This document shows positions 26,094-34,725 of a stretch of DNA of 64,000 bases, in pieces (positions within the stretch are counted from its first letter, which is position 1; the number at the start of each line of letters is the position of its first letter). The position numbers were made by a program, and so were the translations under genes. This stretch comes from Vibrio cyclitrophicus (GTDB lineage Bacteria > Pseudomonadota > Gammaproteobacteria > Enterobacterales > Vibrionaceae), in contig NZ_AP025481.1 in NCBI RefSeq assembly GCF_024347435.1, positions 248,001 to 312,000 of the forward strand, in the 5' to 3' direction. Under the pieces are notes generated by a model, which made no database searches, was not told where the DNA came from, and saw nothing but the letters and a program-made list of their open reading frames with translations.

Positions 26094-27359
26094 TTACAAT
26101 TTGTCGATAGAAACCGTTGGTTTACCTAGCCACTTGCGCCAAGGGAGTGACAGTGTCACAAAGGTGATAACCGCGTAGAGCATTGACCAACCTAAGCAGA
26201 TAAAAACCAAGGTACAAATAACGAGAGCAACCATAGCTGTGTATCTCGATGTTCCAGTTAACAAGCGACAAGCCGCTAACATTGCGAGCAGATAAACCAG
26301 AACAAAAATACCATTAGCAAGCTTGAGAAAGAATTCAAGATCCAAATCAGATAGTTCACCAATTACGCACGATATAAGCGCAATAAAGCCAATCGCTAGG
26401 GTTGGGTAAAGCGGCACGCCATGGCTGTTAAGTTTTGCCATTCGGCTTTCTGGTCTGTGTTGGCGTGCCTGAGCCCAGATCATTCTAGATAAGCTTTGAG
26501 TATAAAGGTTTAAGCTCGCAAAACATGCGAAGAATCCTAGAACGCTTATCACCGTTTTAAATCCATTACCAAACAGTTGTTCCGTAACCCATGGGATTGA
26601 AGTCGCATCAAACTCAGGCGAACCGTAAGCACCCACTTTGATGATGACCACCGAGCAAGCCCAATAGACGATGCCCGCGACAAAGCACCCAGCGATGATC
26701 GCGATTGGAAAATCACGTTGTGGGTTTTTAAACTCTTCACCCATGTGAGCAAAAGCTTCTATGCCAACAAAACACCAAAACATCACCGCAAGCGCTGCAC
26801 CAATTGACCATATTGAATCTGATGTAATTGCAGGAATAACAACATCAGTAGCCCCGATATCAGCTTTCCAGACAAAAGCGCTGACTAAAGCAAATATTGA
26901 AAGTGCAATAATCGTTTGCAGTCGGCCAGACGACTTGCTGCCCATGAGGTTAACCACAATAAGCAGTGCAACGGTAATGAATTGCGCTCCAAGAGGCGTA
27001 TCTAGTGGCGCAGGTAATAGCTGTTGAGCAAAACCTCCGGCTAATGCAATGGCGGCAGGTATACCCACAGGAACGACACTTACGAATAACCATGCAACAC
27101 TTGTTTCTAAACGTTCGCTGAATGCCTGACGGACAAAATAAGCTGTGCCACCCGCATTCGGGTAGCGTTTCCCTAACGCTGCAAAGGTAAGCGCAATTGG
27201 ACAGATTGCGATAAATAATATCAACCAAGCTAACAGTGATAATTGTCCTGCGATTCCTGCGGCGATGGCTGGAATCATAAATAACCCAGTACCTAGTAAA
27301 GTGGTTGAGAGTTGTCCGATTCCTGAGATCAAGGTGATCTCTTGTTTGAGTTGCGTCAT
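26094..27359 (-). CDS. yjeH: APC-family amino acid permease, YjeH-like exporter
   Basis: This inner-membrane transporter has 421 aa and about twelve TM segments. The start region TQLKQEITLISGIGQLSTTLLGTGLFMIPAIAAGIAG and the following AALGKRYPNAGGTAYFVRQAF match the YjeH type, an exporter of methionine and branched-chain amino acids in E. coli. AAGGACAG precedes the ATG. It is divergent from an Lrp-family regulator, which fits regulation by amino acids. The actual substrate is inferred from family only. Confidence 0.83.
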   Translation of the reverse strand: MTQLKQEITLISGIGQLSTTLLGTGLFMIPAIAAGIAGQLSLLAWLILFIAICPIALTFAALGKRYPNAGGTAYFVRQAFSERLETSVAWLFVSVVPVGIPAAIALAGGFAQQLLPAPLDTPLGAQFITVALLIVVNLMGSKSSGRLQTIIALSIFALVSAFVWKADIGATDVVIPAITSDSIWSIGAALAVMFWCFVGIEAFAHMGEEFKNPQRDFPIAIIAGCFVAGIVYWACSVVIIKVGAYGSPEFDATSIPWVTEQLFGNGFKTVISVLGFFACFASLNLYTQSLSRMIWAQARQHRPESRMAKLNSHGVPLYPTLAIGFIALISCVIGELSDLDLEFFLKLANGIFVLVYLLAMLAACRLLTGTSRYTAMVALVICTLVFICLGWSMLYAVITFVTLSLPWRKWLGKPTVSIDKL

Positions 27360-27407
27360 TCGCTGTCCTTGCTGATGGTGCGGTGTTGTTTTCAGTTAGA
27401 ATTGAGG

Positions 27408-27427
27408 TGCAGAGTGCATATTCTGCA
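27408..27427. promoter_or_regulatory. Inverted repeat in yjeH-lrp divergent region
   Basis: TGCAGA (27408-27413) and TCTGCA (27422-27427) form a dyad in the 244-base region between the divergent permease and Lrp-family genes. It is a candidate Lrp-type operator by position only. Confidence 0.4.
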
Positions 27428-27603
27428 TTGTGATTGAAAGCATACATTGTCGCTATCAATAATGCAGCTAGCGAAACGTCTTAAGAGGCGGTCATTTTAA
27501 CGGTATTGATTCAATTCAACGTGAAAGTGTCGGCTGTTCTATCGAGGAAAACTGTGTCAAATTAGTCCCTATAAATAGAACAATAATGGAAGTCATCGCA
27601 ATC

Positions 27604-28065
27604 ATGGATAAATTTGATCGGCAAATTTTAGATATCCTCAAAATTAATGCTCGATGCTCAGTGAGCGATATTGCTAGAGACGTGAGCCTTTCTCGCTCTG
27701 CAGTCAATGCTAGAATCAAGAAATTAGAAAACGATAAGGTGATTACAGGGTATTGCGCGCAGATAGCGGAACCTGATCAACCTAAGAATGTGTGCGCTTA
27801 TATTACATTGAAGTTTGATCTAGCGAGTAGTAACCACAGTTGTGAGTCTTACGCGAAACGTATCCAGAGTATTGACGGGGTTCAATGGTGCCATTCGATC
27901 AGCGGTGAGACTGATATGATGTTGTACATCGAAGTGGAAAGCATGAAGCACTTGAATCAAGTCCGCGATCAATTGCAAAGTTACCCAGATCTTCGCCACC
28001 TAATGACGCATACGGTTTTGACCGAGTTTTTTAACAAACAGAATTCGTTAGGCCGTTCATGTTAG
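27604..28065 (+). CDS. Lrp/AsnC-family transcriptional regulator
   Basis: This 153-aa feast/famine regulator has an AsnC-type helix-turn-helix in residues 1-60 (MDKFDRQILDILKINARC, SVSDIARDVSLSRSAVNARIKKLE) and a RAM effector domain (about 68-150, with SISGETDMMLYIEVESM). ATG 27604 matches the family start. ATG 27586 would add six residues without a Shine-Dalgarno sequence. It is divergent from the yjeH-like permease, its likely target. Confidence 0.9.
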   Translation: MDKFDRQILDILKINARCSVSDIARDVSLSRSAVNARIKKLENDKVITGYCAQIAEPDQPKNVCAYITLKFDLASSNHSCESYAKRIQSIDGVQWCHSISGETDMMLYIEVESMKHLNQVRDQLQSYPDLRHLMTHTVLTEFFNKQNSLGRSC

Positions 28066-28131
28066 GAGTGATCGACTGCGCTAAGAGCGTCAACATGGTT
28101 AGGAGCTTCAATCTTGCTAGGAGCCTAAATT

Positions 28132-29079
28132 TTGCTAAGTAATGTAAATTTAAACTTGCTGCGCTCGCTGCATGTGCTCCTTGAAGAGTGCCATGTAAGC
28201 CGTGCAGCTCAGCGCCTGCACATAACGCAATCGGCGGTGAGTCGCCAATTGGCTCAACTTAGAGACTTGTGTGGTGACCCTCTCCTTGTTCGTGATGGCA
28301 ACAAGCTGGTTCCTACCAATCGAGCTCTGCTTCTCAAGGGAAAACTGGATGATTTGTTGGGTGAGTTCGACCATTTATTGGATGATAAACCCTTTGAACC
28401 ACAAGACTGGCAGGGTGAATTGGTGTTATCGTCCAGCGATTATGTTGCTCAGTATATTCTTCCTGTCATTGTCTCTGAAGTCTCTGCAGAAGCCCCAAAT
28501 ATTAATTTGGCTTACCGTTTATGGCAGCCCAATTATCTTGAAGCGCTAAACGAGTCGGGTATTCATTTAGCTTCCAGCATGTTTCCCAAAAAACCAGAGC
28601 AAGTATCGAGCATTAAGCTTGGTGAAGATAAATCGGTGTGTTTGATGCGTAAGTCTCATCCGCTCGCTCAGCAATTAGCCTTGAGTGCGAAGGATATCGT
28701 TAATTACTCACATATTAAAGTGACGGGTGGCGGAGACAAAGACAGTTACGCGGATATTGCATTAAAGAAACAAAATCTTAAACGTAGAGTTGCTTTACAG
28801 GTTCCGTTTTTCTCGTCGGCAGGTACGGTGTTGATGCAAGAGGATTATCTAATGATTGTGCCTGAACATATCGCTCATAACTTAGGACGACACCTAGAGA
28901 CTACTTATTTTTCTTTGCCGTTTGATACTGAAATGCATACCTATTGGCTGATGTGGCACCCTAAGTATGACAACGACTCTGCACACAAATGGGCACGAGA
29001 GAAGGCATTCCAGGCTATGCAAAAATCGAGTTACAATATAAGTATGATTTCAAATCATAACTATGATGATGATCTTTGA
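28132..29079 (+). CDS. LysR-family transcriptional regulator
   Basis: This 315-aa protein has an N-terminal LysR helix-turn-helix (LNLLRSLHVLLEECHVSRAAQRLHITQSAVSRQLAQLRDL) and a periplasmic-binding-like effector domain from about residue 92. No ATG fits. It starts with TTG 28132, 8 bases after TAGGAG. It lies upstream of a LysE-type exporter on the same strand, 83 bases apart, and may regulate it. Confidence 0.88.
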   Translation: MLSNVNLNLLRSLHVLLEECHVSRAAQRLHITQSAVSRQLAQLRDLCGDPLLVRDGNKLVPTNRALLLKGKLDDLLGEFDHLLDDKPFEPQDWQGELVLSSSDYVAQYILPVIVSEVSAEAPNINLAYRLWQPNYLEALNESGIHLASSMFPKKPEQVSSIKLGEDKSVCLMRKSHPLAQQLALSAKDIVNYSHIKVTGGGDKDSYADIALKKQNLKRRVALQVPFFSSAGTVLMQEDYLMIVPEHIAHNLGRHLETTYFSLPFDTEMHTYWLMWHPKYDNDSAHKWAREKAFQAMQKSSYNISMISNHNYDDDL

Positions 29080-29162
29080 TTTCAAAGAATACTTTCTGCG
29101 AATTATTGTAAATAGCAAGTACAAGGCGTTCAGTCAGAGCGTATGTTTTTACTAGGAATGGA

Positions 29163-29780
29163 ATGATGACAGTAACAATTTGGTTTTCTTTATTGGCGAT
29201 TTGTTTATTGGGCGCGATGTCTCCAGGCCCAAGCTTAGCGATGATCGCTAAGCATAGTTTGGCTGGTGGCCGTATGAATGGGCTTGTTGCTGCTTGGTCA
29301 CACGCCGCTGGCATTGGTATTTATGCGTTCGCAACGATTGTTGGTTTGGCGGTGTTACTTGAACAATCACCAATGTTATTTAAAGGTATCAGTATAGCGG
29401 GCGCTGCGTATCTGCTATATCTTGGTGTGAATGCGTTGCGTTCGAAAGGTGGCGTAGCTGCGAAATTGGAAGCGGGTGAGCAGATGAGCTACATGCAATC
29501 TGCGCGTGAGGCTTTCTTGATCTCTATTCTGAGCCCAAAGATCGCGCTGTTCTTCATCGCCCTGTTTAGCCAATTTGTTGCACTAGGTAATGAGCTAACT
29601 AATAAAGTAATTATTGTTTCAACCCCGTTGATTGTTGATGGCCTTTGGTACACCTTCATCACATTGGTGTTGTCTAGCCCATTGATTGTTGAGCGTATTC
29701 GCTCGAAAGCTCAATTGATCGATCGACTGTCTGGTGTAGTTTTGATTTTGTTGGCTGTTCGTGTGGTGTGGACGATTTAG
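29163..29780 (+). CDS. LysE/RhtB-family amino acid exporter
   Basis: This inner-membrane exporter has 205 aa and six predicted TM segments. The family hallmark near the N-terminus is present (LLGAMSPGPSLAMIAKHSLAGGRMNGL), as is the middle motif SILSPKIALFFIALFSQF. Two ATG codons lie in tandem at 29163 and 29166, after AGGA. It follows a LysR gene and ends in a strong terminator. The amino acid exported is unknown. Confidence 0.88.
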   Translation: MMTVTIWFSLLAICLLGAMSPGPSLAMIAKHSLAGGRMNGLVAAWSHAAGIGIYAFATIVGLAVLLEQSPMLFKGISIAGAAYLLYLGVNALRSKGGVAAKLEAGEQMSYMQSAREAFLISILSPKIALFFIALFSQFVALGNELTNKVIIVSTPLIVDGLWYTFITLVLSSPLIVERIRSKAQLIDRLSGVVLILLAVRVVWTI

Positions 29781-29815
29781 AAGTAAGTCATTTCTCGCGA
29801 TAACAGGTTTCTATT

Positions 29816-29850
29816 AAAAAGGCTCACTAGACGTTGTCCAGTGAGCCTTT
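29816..29850 (+). terminator. Bidirectional terminator
   Basis: GGCTCACT and AGTGAGCC pair around a short GAC/GTC extension, with A-runs and T-runs on the two sides. It separates the LysE gene from the convergent hydrolase. Confidence 0.85.
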
Positions 29851-29872
29851 ACTTTTCAAATCAATGGATGTA

Positions 29873-31036
29873 CTAGCCTTCCGAGTTCAGCACTGCATCA
29901 AGCTTCGTCATTGAGTCCGAAAAGTAAGGGTTGTAGGTTAGGCGTGCATGGTTTTTCCCATCCTCAATATAACCCCACGCTGAGTACCAAACTTCACTAT
30001 TATCGATACATTGCTCTTCATAACCTTCTGCTTGTCCGTTAGAACAAATTCTCTTACTACCATTGACTCCGTAGTACGGGTTGTTGGGTGAGAACAGTAA
30101 GCCCATGTGAGAACCATTAGAAATGCGCTGATCTGGAATCTTCATACTGTATTGAATAGCGCGAGGATCTTCGAGTGTCGCTTCCCCTAGCCAAATCAAC
30201 ACATTGTTTGGGTTTGGCATCGATCGACTAAACGCTTGCTGGACAAATTTGGTGTCAATGACACTATCGCCTTCGCTCATCATAATAAAAACAGGTTTGT
30301 TGAAGTGTTTATCTTGTAGATCTTCACGAACCACTTCTGATGTTTCATAGTAAACCGAAGCGCCATTCATTGGCAGCGAGTTATAGCGCAGTATATTGTC
30401 TTCAGGATCTTGGTCAGCCCAAGTAATAAAATAACTTGCTAGACCTGCGTATTGCACGGCTGATGAGCTTGGTTGAAATGCAGGGGAGAATAGCAATAGC
30501 CCTGAGATCTTTGGGTCGTTCATCGCCTGTGAAGTCACTAGATTTGCACCTGTTGAATAACCGCCAAGCCACACAGAATCATATTCCTGCTCAAGTAACT
30601 GAGTATGGTGAGCTACGACACCTTGCCAATCTTCCAAGCTTGGTTGCATTAAGTCGCCCACACGACTGCCGTGACCGGGAAGTAATACCGTTCTCACAAG
30701 GTAACCTTGTTCTGCTAGATGCGTGGCGATGTCTTTAAATGAGTAGGGTGAGTCGCCTAATCCATGGACTAACAATACGGCTTTCCCGTTAGGAGAAACG
30801 GGTTGATATTCTGCCGGAGAATTAAGTTGAATCTCTAACTGCTTATTTTCGGTCATGAACACGCGATTTCTCAGCAACCAATCTTGAGTGTCACTGATGT
30901 ATGCGTCAAAAGTATCTTGTTGATATTCAGGCAAGTTTGGGGAGGTTTCGTAAGCGGGTTCAATGGTCTCGCTGGAGCAACCAACGAGACCTAAAGTCGT
31001 TAAGGCAATGAGCGTAATAATGGTCTTTCTGGTCAT
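29873..31036 (-). CDS. Alpha/beta hydrolase lipoprotein
   Basis: This 387-aa protein is probably a lipid-anchored serine hydrolase. It has a type II signal peptide with lipobox LVGC, the lipidated Cys at residue 20. The alpha/beta hydrolase core shows VLLVHGLGDSPYSF (oxyanion-hole HG), LLPGHG, the nucleophile Ser161 in GGYSTG, and a late His in RISNGSHMGLLF. The residue after lipidation is Ser, consistent with outer-membrane sorting. The substrate is unknown; an esterase or lysophospholipase-like role is possible. Monocistronic, 48 bases after a small membrane-protein gene that may be in the same transcript. Confidence 0.87.
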   Translation of the reverse strand: MTRKTIITLIALTTLGLVGCSSETIEPAYETSPNLPEYQQDTFDAYISDTQDWLLRNRVFMTENKQLEIQLNSPAEYQPVSPNGKAVLLVHGLGDSPYSFKDIATHLAEQGYLVRTVLLPGHGSRVGDLMQPSLEDWQGVVAHHTQLLEQEYDSVWLGGYSTGANLVTSQAMNDPKISGLLLFSPAFQPSSSAVQYAGLASYFITWADQDPEDNILRYNSLPMNGASVYYETSEVVREDLQDKHFNKPVFIMMSEGDSVIDTKFVQQAFSRSMPNPNNVLIWLGEATLEDPRAIQYSMKIPDQRISNGSHMGLLFSPNNPYYGVNGSKRICSNGQAEGYEEQCIDNSEVWYSAWGYIEDGKNHARLTYNPYFSDSMTKLDAVLNSEG

Positions 31037-31084
31037 TATTTAATGTTGTCTCTATCGTGTTTTATTTTGAAGCAAAAGCTTAGA

Positions 31085-31315
31085 CTATTTTTTGTTTGAA
31101 AGGTCTTCGTATTCGCCTTCAATAACACCAGCATCACTGGTTGATGACTGACGAGTGTTCATATGAGCTGAGAAACCTTGTTTCTTCATTTGATTCTGAA
31201 TGCGCTTGCCAGTAATTAAAGCTGCAATAGCTAAAGGAATAGCAAGGAGCAAGCTAGTGAATAACGCCAATAGGCCAGTAAACAGCGCAACAATCGTAAC
31301 TAATATATTTTTCAT
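31085..31315 (-). CDS. Small membrane protein of unknown function
   Basis: This 76-aa protein has one long hydrophobic stretch (about residues 4-36, possibly two helices) and a polar C-terminal tail. I chose ATG 31315 because AGAGGA lies 6 bases upstream of it; that same Shine-Dalgarno sequence abuts the other ATG at 31321. Same strand as the lipoprotein hydrolase. I do not recognise the family. Confidence 0.65.
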   Translation of the reverse strand: MKNILVTIVALFTGLLALFTSLLLAIPLAIAALITGKRIQNQMKKQGFSAHMNTRQSSTSDAGVIEGEYEDLSNKK

Positions 31316-31397
31316 ATTCATTCCTCTTTTCTCTATGTTGTTACTATATCGCTTCTATTCTGAACGAAACATGAACATCGTTAATTAATCTCATAGA

Positions 31398-31451
31398 GTC
31401 ACTATGACACAGGTGTGTTTGAATTGAGGGTTTATATGTAGTCATAATCAC
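31398..31451 (+). promoter_or_regulatory. NorR-type sites upstream of hcp
   Basis: GTCACTATGAC at 31398-31408 is a perfect GTCA-N3-TGAC dyad, the NorR enhancer pattern. GTCATAATCAC at 31441-31451 is a weaker copy that keeps GT-N7-AC. They lie about 80-135 bases upstream of the sigma-54 start. Confidence 0.65.
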
Positions 31452-31503
31452 GCACTAAAAATATGGGATTTACTTTAGCTGTTTAAAATCAGCCACTTAA
31501 AAG

Positions 31504-31520
31504 TTGGCACGCTTGATGCT
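31504..31520 (+). promoter_or_regulatory. Sigma-54 promoter of hcp
   Basis: TTGGCACGCTTGATGCT carries -24 GG and -12 GC at the same spacing as the two qrr promoters. The predicted start near 31531 gives a leader of about 59 bases before hcp. Confidence 0.78.
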
Positions 31521-31589
31521 CTATAGGGTTTGGAATAAGTCACTGTAAGCAAAGTACTTACAGCTAATAAAAATTACTGGGAGCCCTAT

Positions 31590-33251
31590 ATGTTCTGTAT
31601 TCAATGTGAACAAACCATTCAAACCCCAACCTTAAAAGGCTGTTCTTTCGCACAAGGTATGTGTGGAAAAACGTCTGAAGTATCCGATCTTCAAGATGTG
31701 TTGGTGCATTCTCTTCAAGGTGTTTCTTTTTGGGCAAATTTAGGTCGCGCTTGCGATGTTATTGATACTGAAATTGATGAGTGGGCGCCAAAAGCATTCT
31801 TCGCAACACTGACTAACGTTAACTTCGACCCTGCGCGTATTATCGAGTTTGCACAACAATCTCACGAGTTTAAGCAGCGTCTAGAGCAACAGGTACGTGC
31901 GGCTGCTACATTGATCGGCTTTGAAATCCCAACACTTTCGGCTGCTGCGCAATTCGATCTTCCAACAGATTCTTCAGAGCTATTGGCACTTGCACCTCAA
32001 GCTGCGGTAAACCGTGGTCACGACTCTCAACATGAAGATGTGATCGGTCTTCGCCTTCTTTGCCTATACGGTCTAAAAGGTGCGGCAGCATACATGGAGC
32101 ACGCGCGTGTTCTTGGTCAAACTGACAATGCTATTTTTGCTGAATACCACGAAATCATGGCTTTCTTAGGTACTGATCCATCTGACCTAAAACAACTGCT
32201 AGATACATCTATGCAGATTGGCTTGATGAACTACAAAGTAATGGAAATGCTGGATAAAGGTGAGACAGATACATTTGGTCACCCTCAACCAACAACCGTG
32301 AACGTGAAGACTAAGAAAGGTCACTGTATTCTTGTTTCTGGCCACGACTTGCATGATCTAGAAAAGATCCTTCAACAAACGGAAGGCAAGGGTATCAATG
32401 TTTACACTAACGGTGAGATGTTACCTGCACACGGCTACCCTGAACTGAACAAGTACCCACACCTTGCGGGTAACTACGGCAGCGCTTGGCAGAACCAGCA
32501 AAAAGAGTTTGCGAACTTCCCTGGTGCCATCGTAATGACATCTAACTGCCTACTTAACCCAGATGTAGGTTCTTACGCAGACCGTCTGTTTACGCGTAGC
32601 ATCGTAGGCTGGCCGGGTGTTGCACACCTTGAAGGCGACGATTTCAGCGCAGTAATCGACTGTGCACTGGCGCAAGAAGGTTTTAAACACGACGAGATCG
32701 AGCAAATGATCACTGTCGGTTTTGGTCGTAACGCATTGATGGAAGCGGCACCTGCGGTTGTTGAGCAAGTGAAAGAAGGCAACATCAAACATTTCTTCCT
32801 AGTCGGTGGTTGTGACGGTGACAAATCTGAACGTAGCTACTACACAGACTTCACAGCTCAAGCGCCAGAAGATTCAGTCATCTTAACGCTTGCGTGTGGT
32901 AAATTCCGCTTCAACAAAAATCAATTCGGTGACATTAACGGTATCCCACGTCTGCTCGATGTAGGTCAATGTAACGATGCTTACTCAGCTATTCAGCTTG
33001 CTCTAGCACTGTCTAAAGAGTTTGATTGTGGCATTAACGAACTTCCGTTAACGCTGGTTTTGTCTTGGTTCGAGCAAAAAGCGATTGTTATCCTGCTTAC
33101 TCTGTTCGCTCTTGGTGTGAAAGGTATTTACACGGGCCCAACAGCGCCAGTTTTCCTAACAGAAAATCTACTAAAGATTATTCAAGACGAGTTCGATATG
33201 CGTTCTATCTCAACGCCAGAACAAGATCTTAAAACAATCTTAGCGGCTTAA
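31590..33251 (+). CDS. hcp: Hybrid cluster protein Hcp (hydroxylamine / NO reductase)
   Basis: Hcp is a cytoplasmic iron-sulfur protein that reduces nitric oxide or hydroxylamine and protects against nitrosative stress. It has 553 aa. The N-terminal cluster cysteines are at 3, 6, 18 and 25, the C-x2-C-x11-C-x6-C spacing of enterobacterial-type Hcp. Hybrid-cluster ligands are visible in the C-terminal half, for example in [29 protein letters not shown] and DVGQCND. GGGAG lies 6 bases before the ATG. Its reductase partner hcr is next. The sigma-54 promoter and NorR-type sites upstream suggest control by NO. Confidence 0.96.
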   Translation: MFCIQCEQTIQTPTLKGCSFAQGMCGKTSEVSDLQDVLVHSLQGVSFWANLGRACDVIDTEIDEWAPKAFFATLTNVNFDPARIIEFAQQSHEFKQRLEQQVRAAATLIGFEIPTLSAAAQFDLPTDSSELLALAPQAAVNRGHDSQHEDVIGLRLLCLYGLKGAAAYMEHARVLGQTDNAIFAEYHEIMAFLGTDPSDLKQLLDTSMQIGLMNYKVMEMLDKGETDTFGHPQPTTVNVKTKKGHCILVSGHDLHDLEKILQQTEGKGINVYTNGEMLPAHGYPELNKYPHLAGNYGSAWQNQQKEFANFPGAIVMTSNCLLNPDVGSYADRLFTRSIVGWPGVAHLEGDDFSAVIDCALAQEGFKHDEIEQMITVGFGRNALMEAAPAVVEQVKEGNIKHFFLVGGCDGDKSERSYYTDFTAQAPEDSVILTLACGKFRFNKNQFGDINGIPRLLDVGQCNDAYSAIQLALALSKEFDCGINELPLTLVLSWFEQKAIVILLTLFALGVKGIYTGPTAPVFLTENLLKIIQDEFDMRSISTPEQDLKTILAA

Positions 33252-33263
33252 TTTAGGCCAACT

Positions 33264-33316
33264 CAAAGCCCCGTTGTTGTGACGTTTTTCTAAAACAGAC
33301 AACGGCGGGGTTTTTT
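33264..33316 (+). terminator. Terminator-like hairpin between hcp and hcr
   Basis: CCCCG-TTGTTGT can pair, with a bulge, with ACAACGGCGGGG, and the hairpin is followed by TTTTTT. It could reduce transcription of hcr relative to hcp. No clear separate promoter for hcr was found. Confidence 0.6.
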
Positions 33317-33362
33317 AGATTTAAATCTTTAGTCATTTAATCATTAGCAAGGTACACGAACT

Positions 33363-34442
33363 ATGTATGCATGGTCGGATAGCGATTCAATCAATTTAGT
33401 GTGTTTAAAGAAATGGCACGAGACGCCAGATACGGTCAGCTTTGAGCTTGGCCGCATTCCACAAGACTTACATTTCAACTTTAAGCCAGGGCAGTTCATT
33501 ACCTTGGGTTTGGATATGCCGACGAAAACCGATTACCGTGCCTATTCTGTAGCATCTTGTCCTGAAGATAACCGCCTGAAGCTGACGGTAAAGCGTGTGG
33601 AAGGTGGTTTGGTTTCGAACTTTATTGTTGATGAACTTGATGAAGGTGATGAGGTTTCTGTATTGAAGCCAGCAGGTACGTTTAACTGTATTGATTGCAT
33701 GCCAACGGCAACACAGAAAGTAACGCTAGTGAGTGCAGGTTGTGGTATCACACCTGTGATGGCGATGGCAAAGTATTGGTTGGCTCAAGGTAGTGATATT
33801 GAAATCGATTTTGTTCACATGGCACGTAATCGACGCGAGACCATCTACTTTGAAGAGCTTAACCAACTTGATGAGACACATGCGAACTTCAATTTAAGAT
33901 TACTGCTGAAAGACAGTGAAGGAACAAAGGCTCCTCAAGGCCGATTAGATAAGAATTGGTTAGTGAAACTGAGCCCAGATATCTTAGATAGAACGGTTTA
34001 TCTGTGTGGGCCTGTAGGCTTCATGCAAGACATAGAAAACTACCTGAAAGAACTTGAGTTCAACATGGATAACTTTTATCAAGAAAGTTTTACTCCAGCG
34101 ACTCAAACTAATGATTCACTAGCCAATAGCAATACTGCTTCAGAAGAATCACAAGCGGAAGCGTCTGCAGATTCAAATGGTGCCGTTAAGGTGTTTGTTC
34201 CTGCCTTTGGCGCAGAAGTAGAAGCGGAGGCGGGCACACCACTCGCTGATTCATTAGAGAAAGCAGGCGTTCCGATTATTATTGCTTGTCGCAGTGGGAT
34301 TTGTGGTTCGTGTAAGTGTAAAGTAACCAAAGGTTCGGTGGAGTCAAGCAGCCAAGAGACTTTGACGCCAGAACAGATTGAGCAAGGTTATGTACTCGCG
34401 TGTTCGAGCTCGATTCAGTCAGATGTTGAGATTGAGTTGTAA
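33363..34442 (+). CDS. hcr: NADH oxidoreductase Hcr
   Basis: Hcr passes electrons from NADH to Hcp. The 359-aa protein has an FAD domain (DYRAYSVASCP motif near residues 60-70), an NAD-binding domain (SAGCGITPVMAM, and YLCGPVGFM near 218-226), a variable acidic Ser/Ala linker at about 248-278, and a C-terminal plant-type [2Fe-2S] ferredoxin domain with CRSGICGSCKC and a final Cys in YVLACSS. It lies 111 bases after hcp. Confidence 0.95.
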   Translation: MYAWSDSDSINLVCLKKWHETPDTVSFELGRIPQDLHFNFKPGQFITLGLDMPTKTDYRAYSVASCPEDNRLKLTVKRVEGGLVSNFIVDELDEGDEVSVLKPAGTFNCIDCMPTATQKVTLVSAGCGITPVMAMAKYWLAQGSDIEIDFVHMARNRRETIYFEELNQLDETHANFNLRLLLKDSEGTKAPQGRLDKNWLVKLSPDILDRTVYLCGPVGFMQDIENYLKELEFNMDNFYQESFTPATQTNDSLANSNTASEESQAEASADSNGAVKVFVPAFGAEVEAEAGTPLADSLEKAGVPIIIACRSGICGSCKCKVTKGSVESSSQETLTPEQIEQGYVLACSSSIQSDVEIEL

Positions 34443-34520
34443 CAGACGTGAAGTGAAGCTTTCCAAGAGTGATGAGGATAAAGTTCTTGTAATAGCGATA
34501 AAAGTTAGCTTGCCAGATGT

Positions 34521-34564
34521 AAAAAGGCCACTTAGATCAGATAGAGAGAGCAGATCTAAGTGGC
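34521..34564 (-). terminator. Terminator of the GAPDH gene
   Basis: A perfect 12-bp stem (GCCACTTAGATC at 34527-34538, its complement at 34553-34564) is followed on the minus strand by CTTTTTAC. It suits the minus-strand GAPDH gene, about 160 bases downstream of its stop, and not hcr. Confidence 0.75.
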
Positions 34565-34725
34565 AACCTTCCTATTTATACGGGGGAGTAAAACAAGAAG
34601 GGTTGCAAAGCCCGTTACAGACCCTGCAGATATAATTATTATGTTGTGGAGCTGGTTACCTAAAACTGTTTATAGAATCTAAGGAAGTCATAGAATCTAA
34701 GCAATTTACAGGTTCTAAGCAGTTT

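Noticed and set aside
34378..34635. Plus-strand ORF of 85 codons at the end of hcr
   Set aside because: It starts out of frame within the hcr ferredoxin domain and runs through the minus-strand terminator hairpin.
34673..34722. Short repeats of TAGAATCTAAG downstream of the GAPDH gene
   Set aside because: Two copies and a partial third in an AT-rich spacer are too short to assign any meaning.
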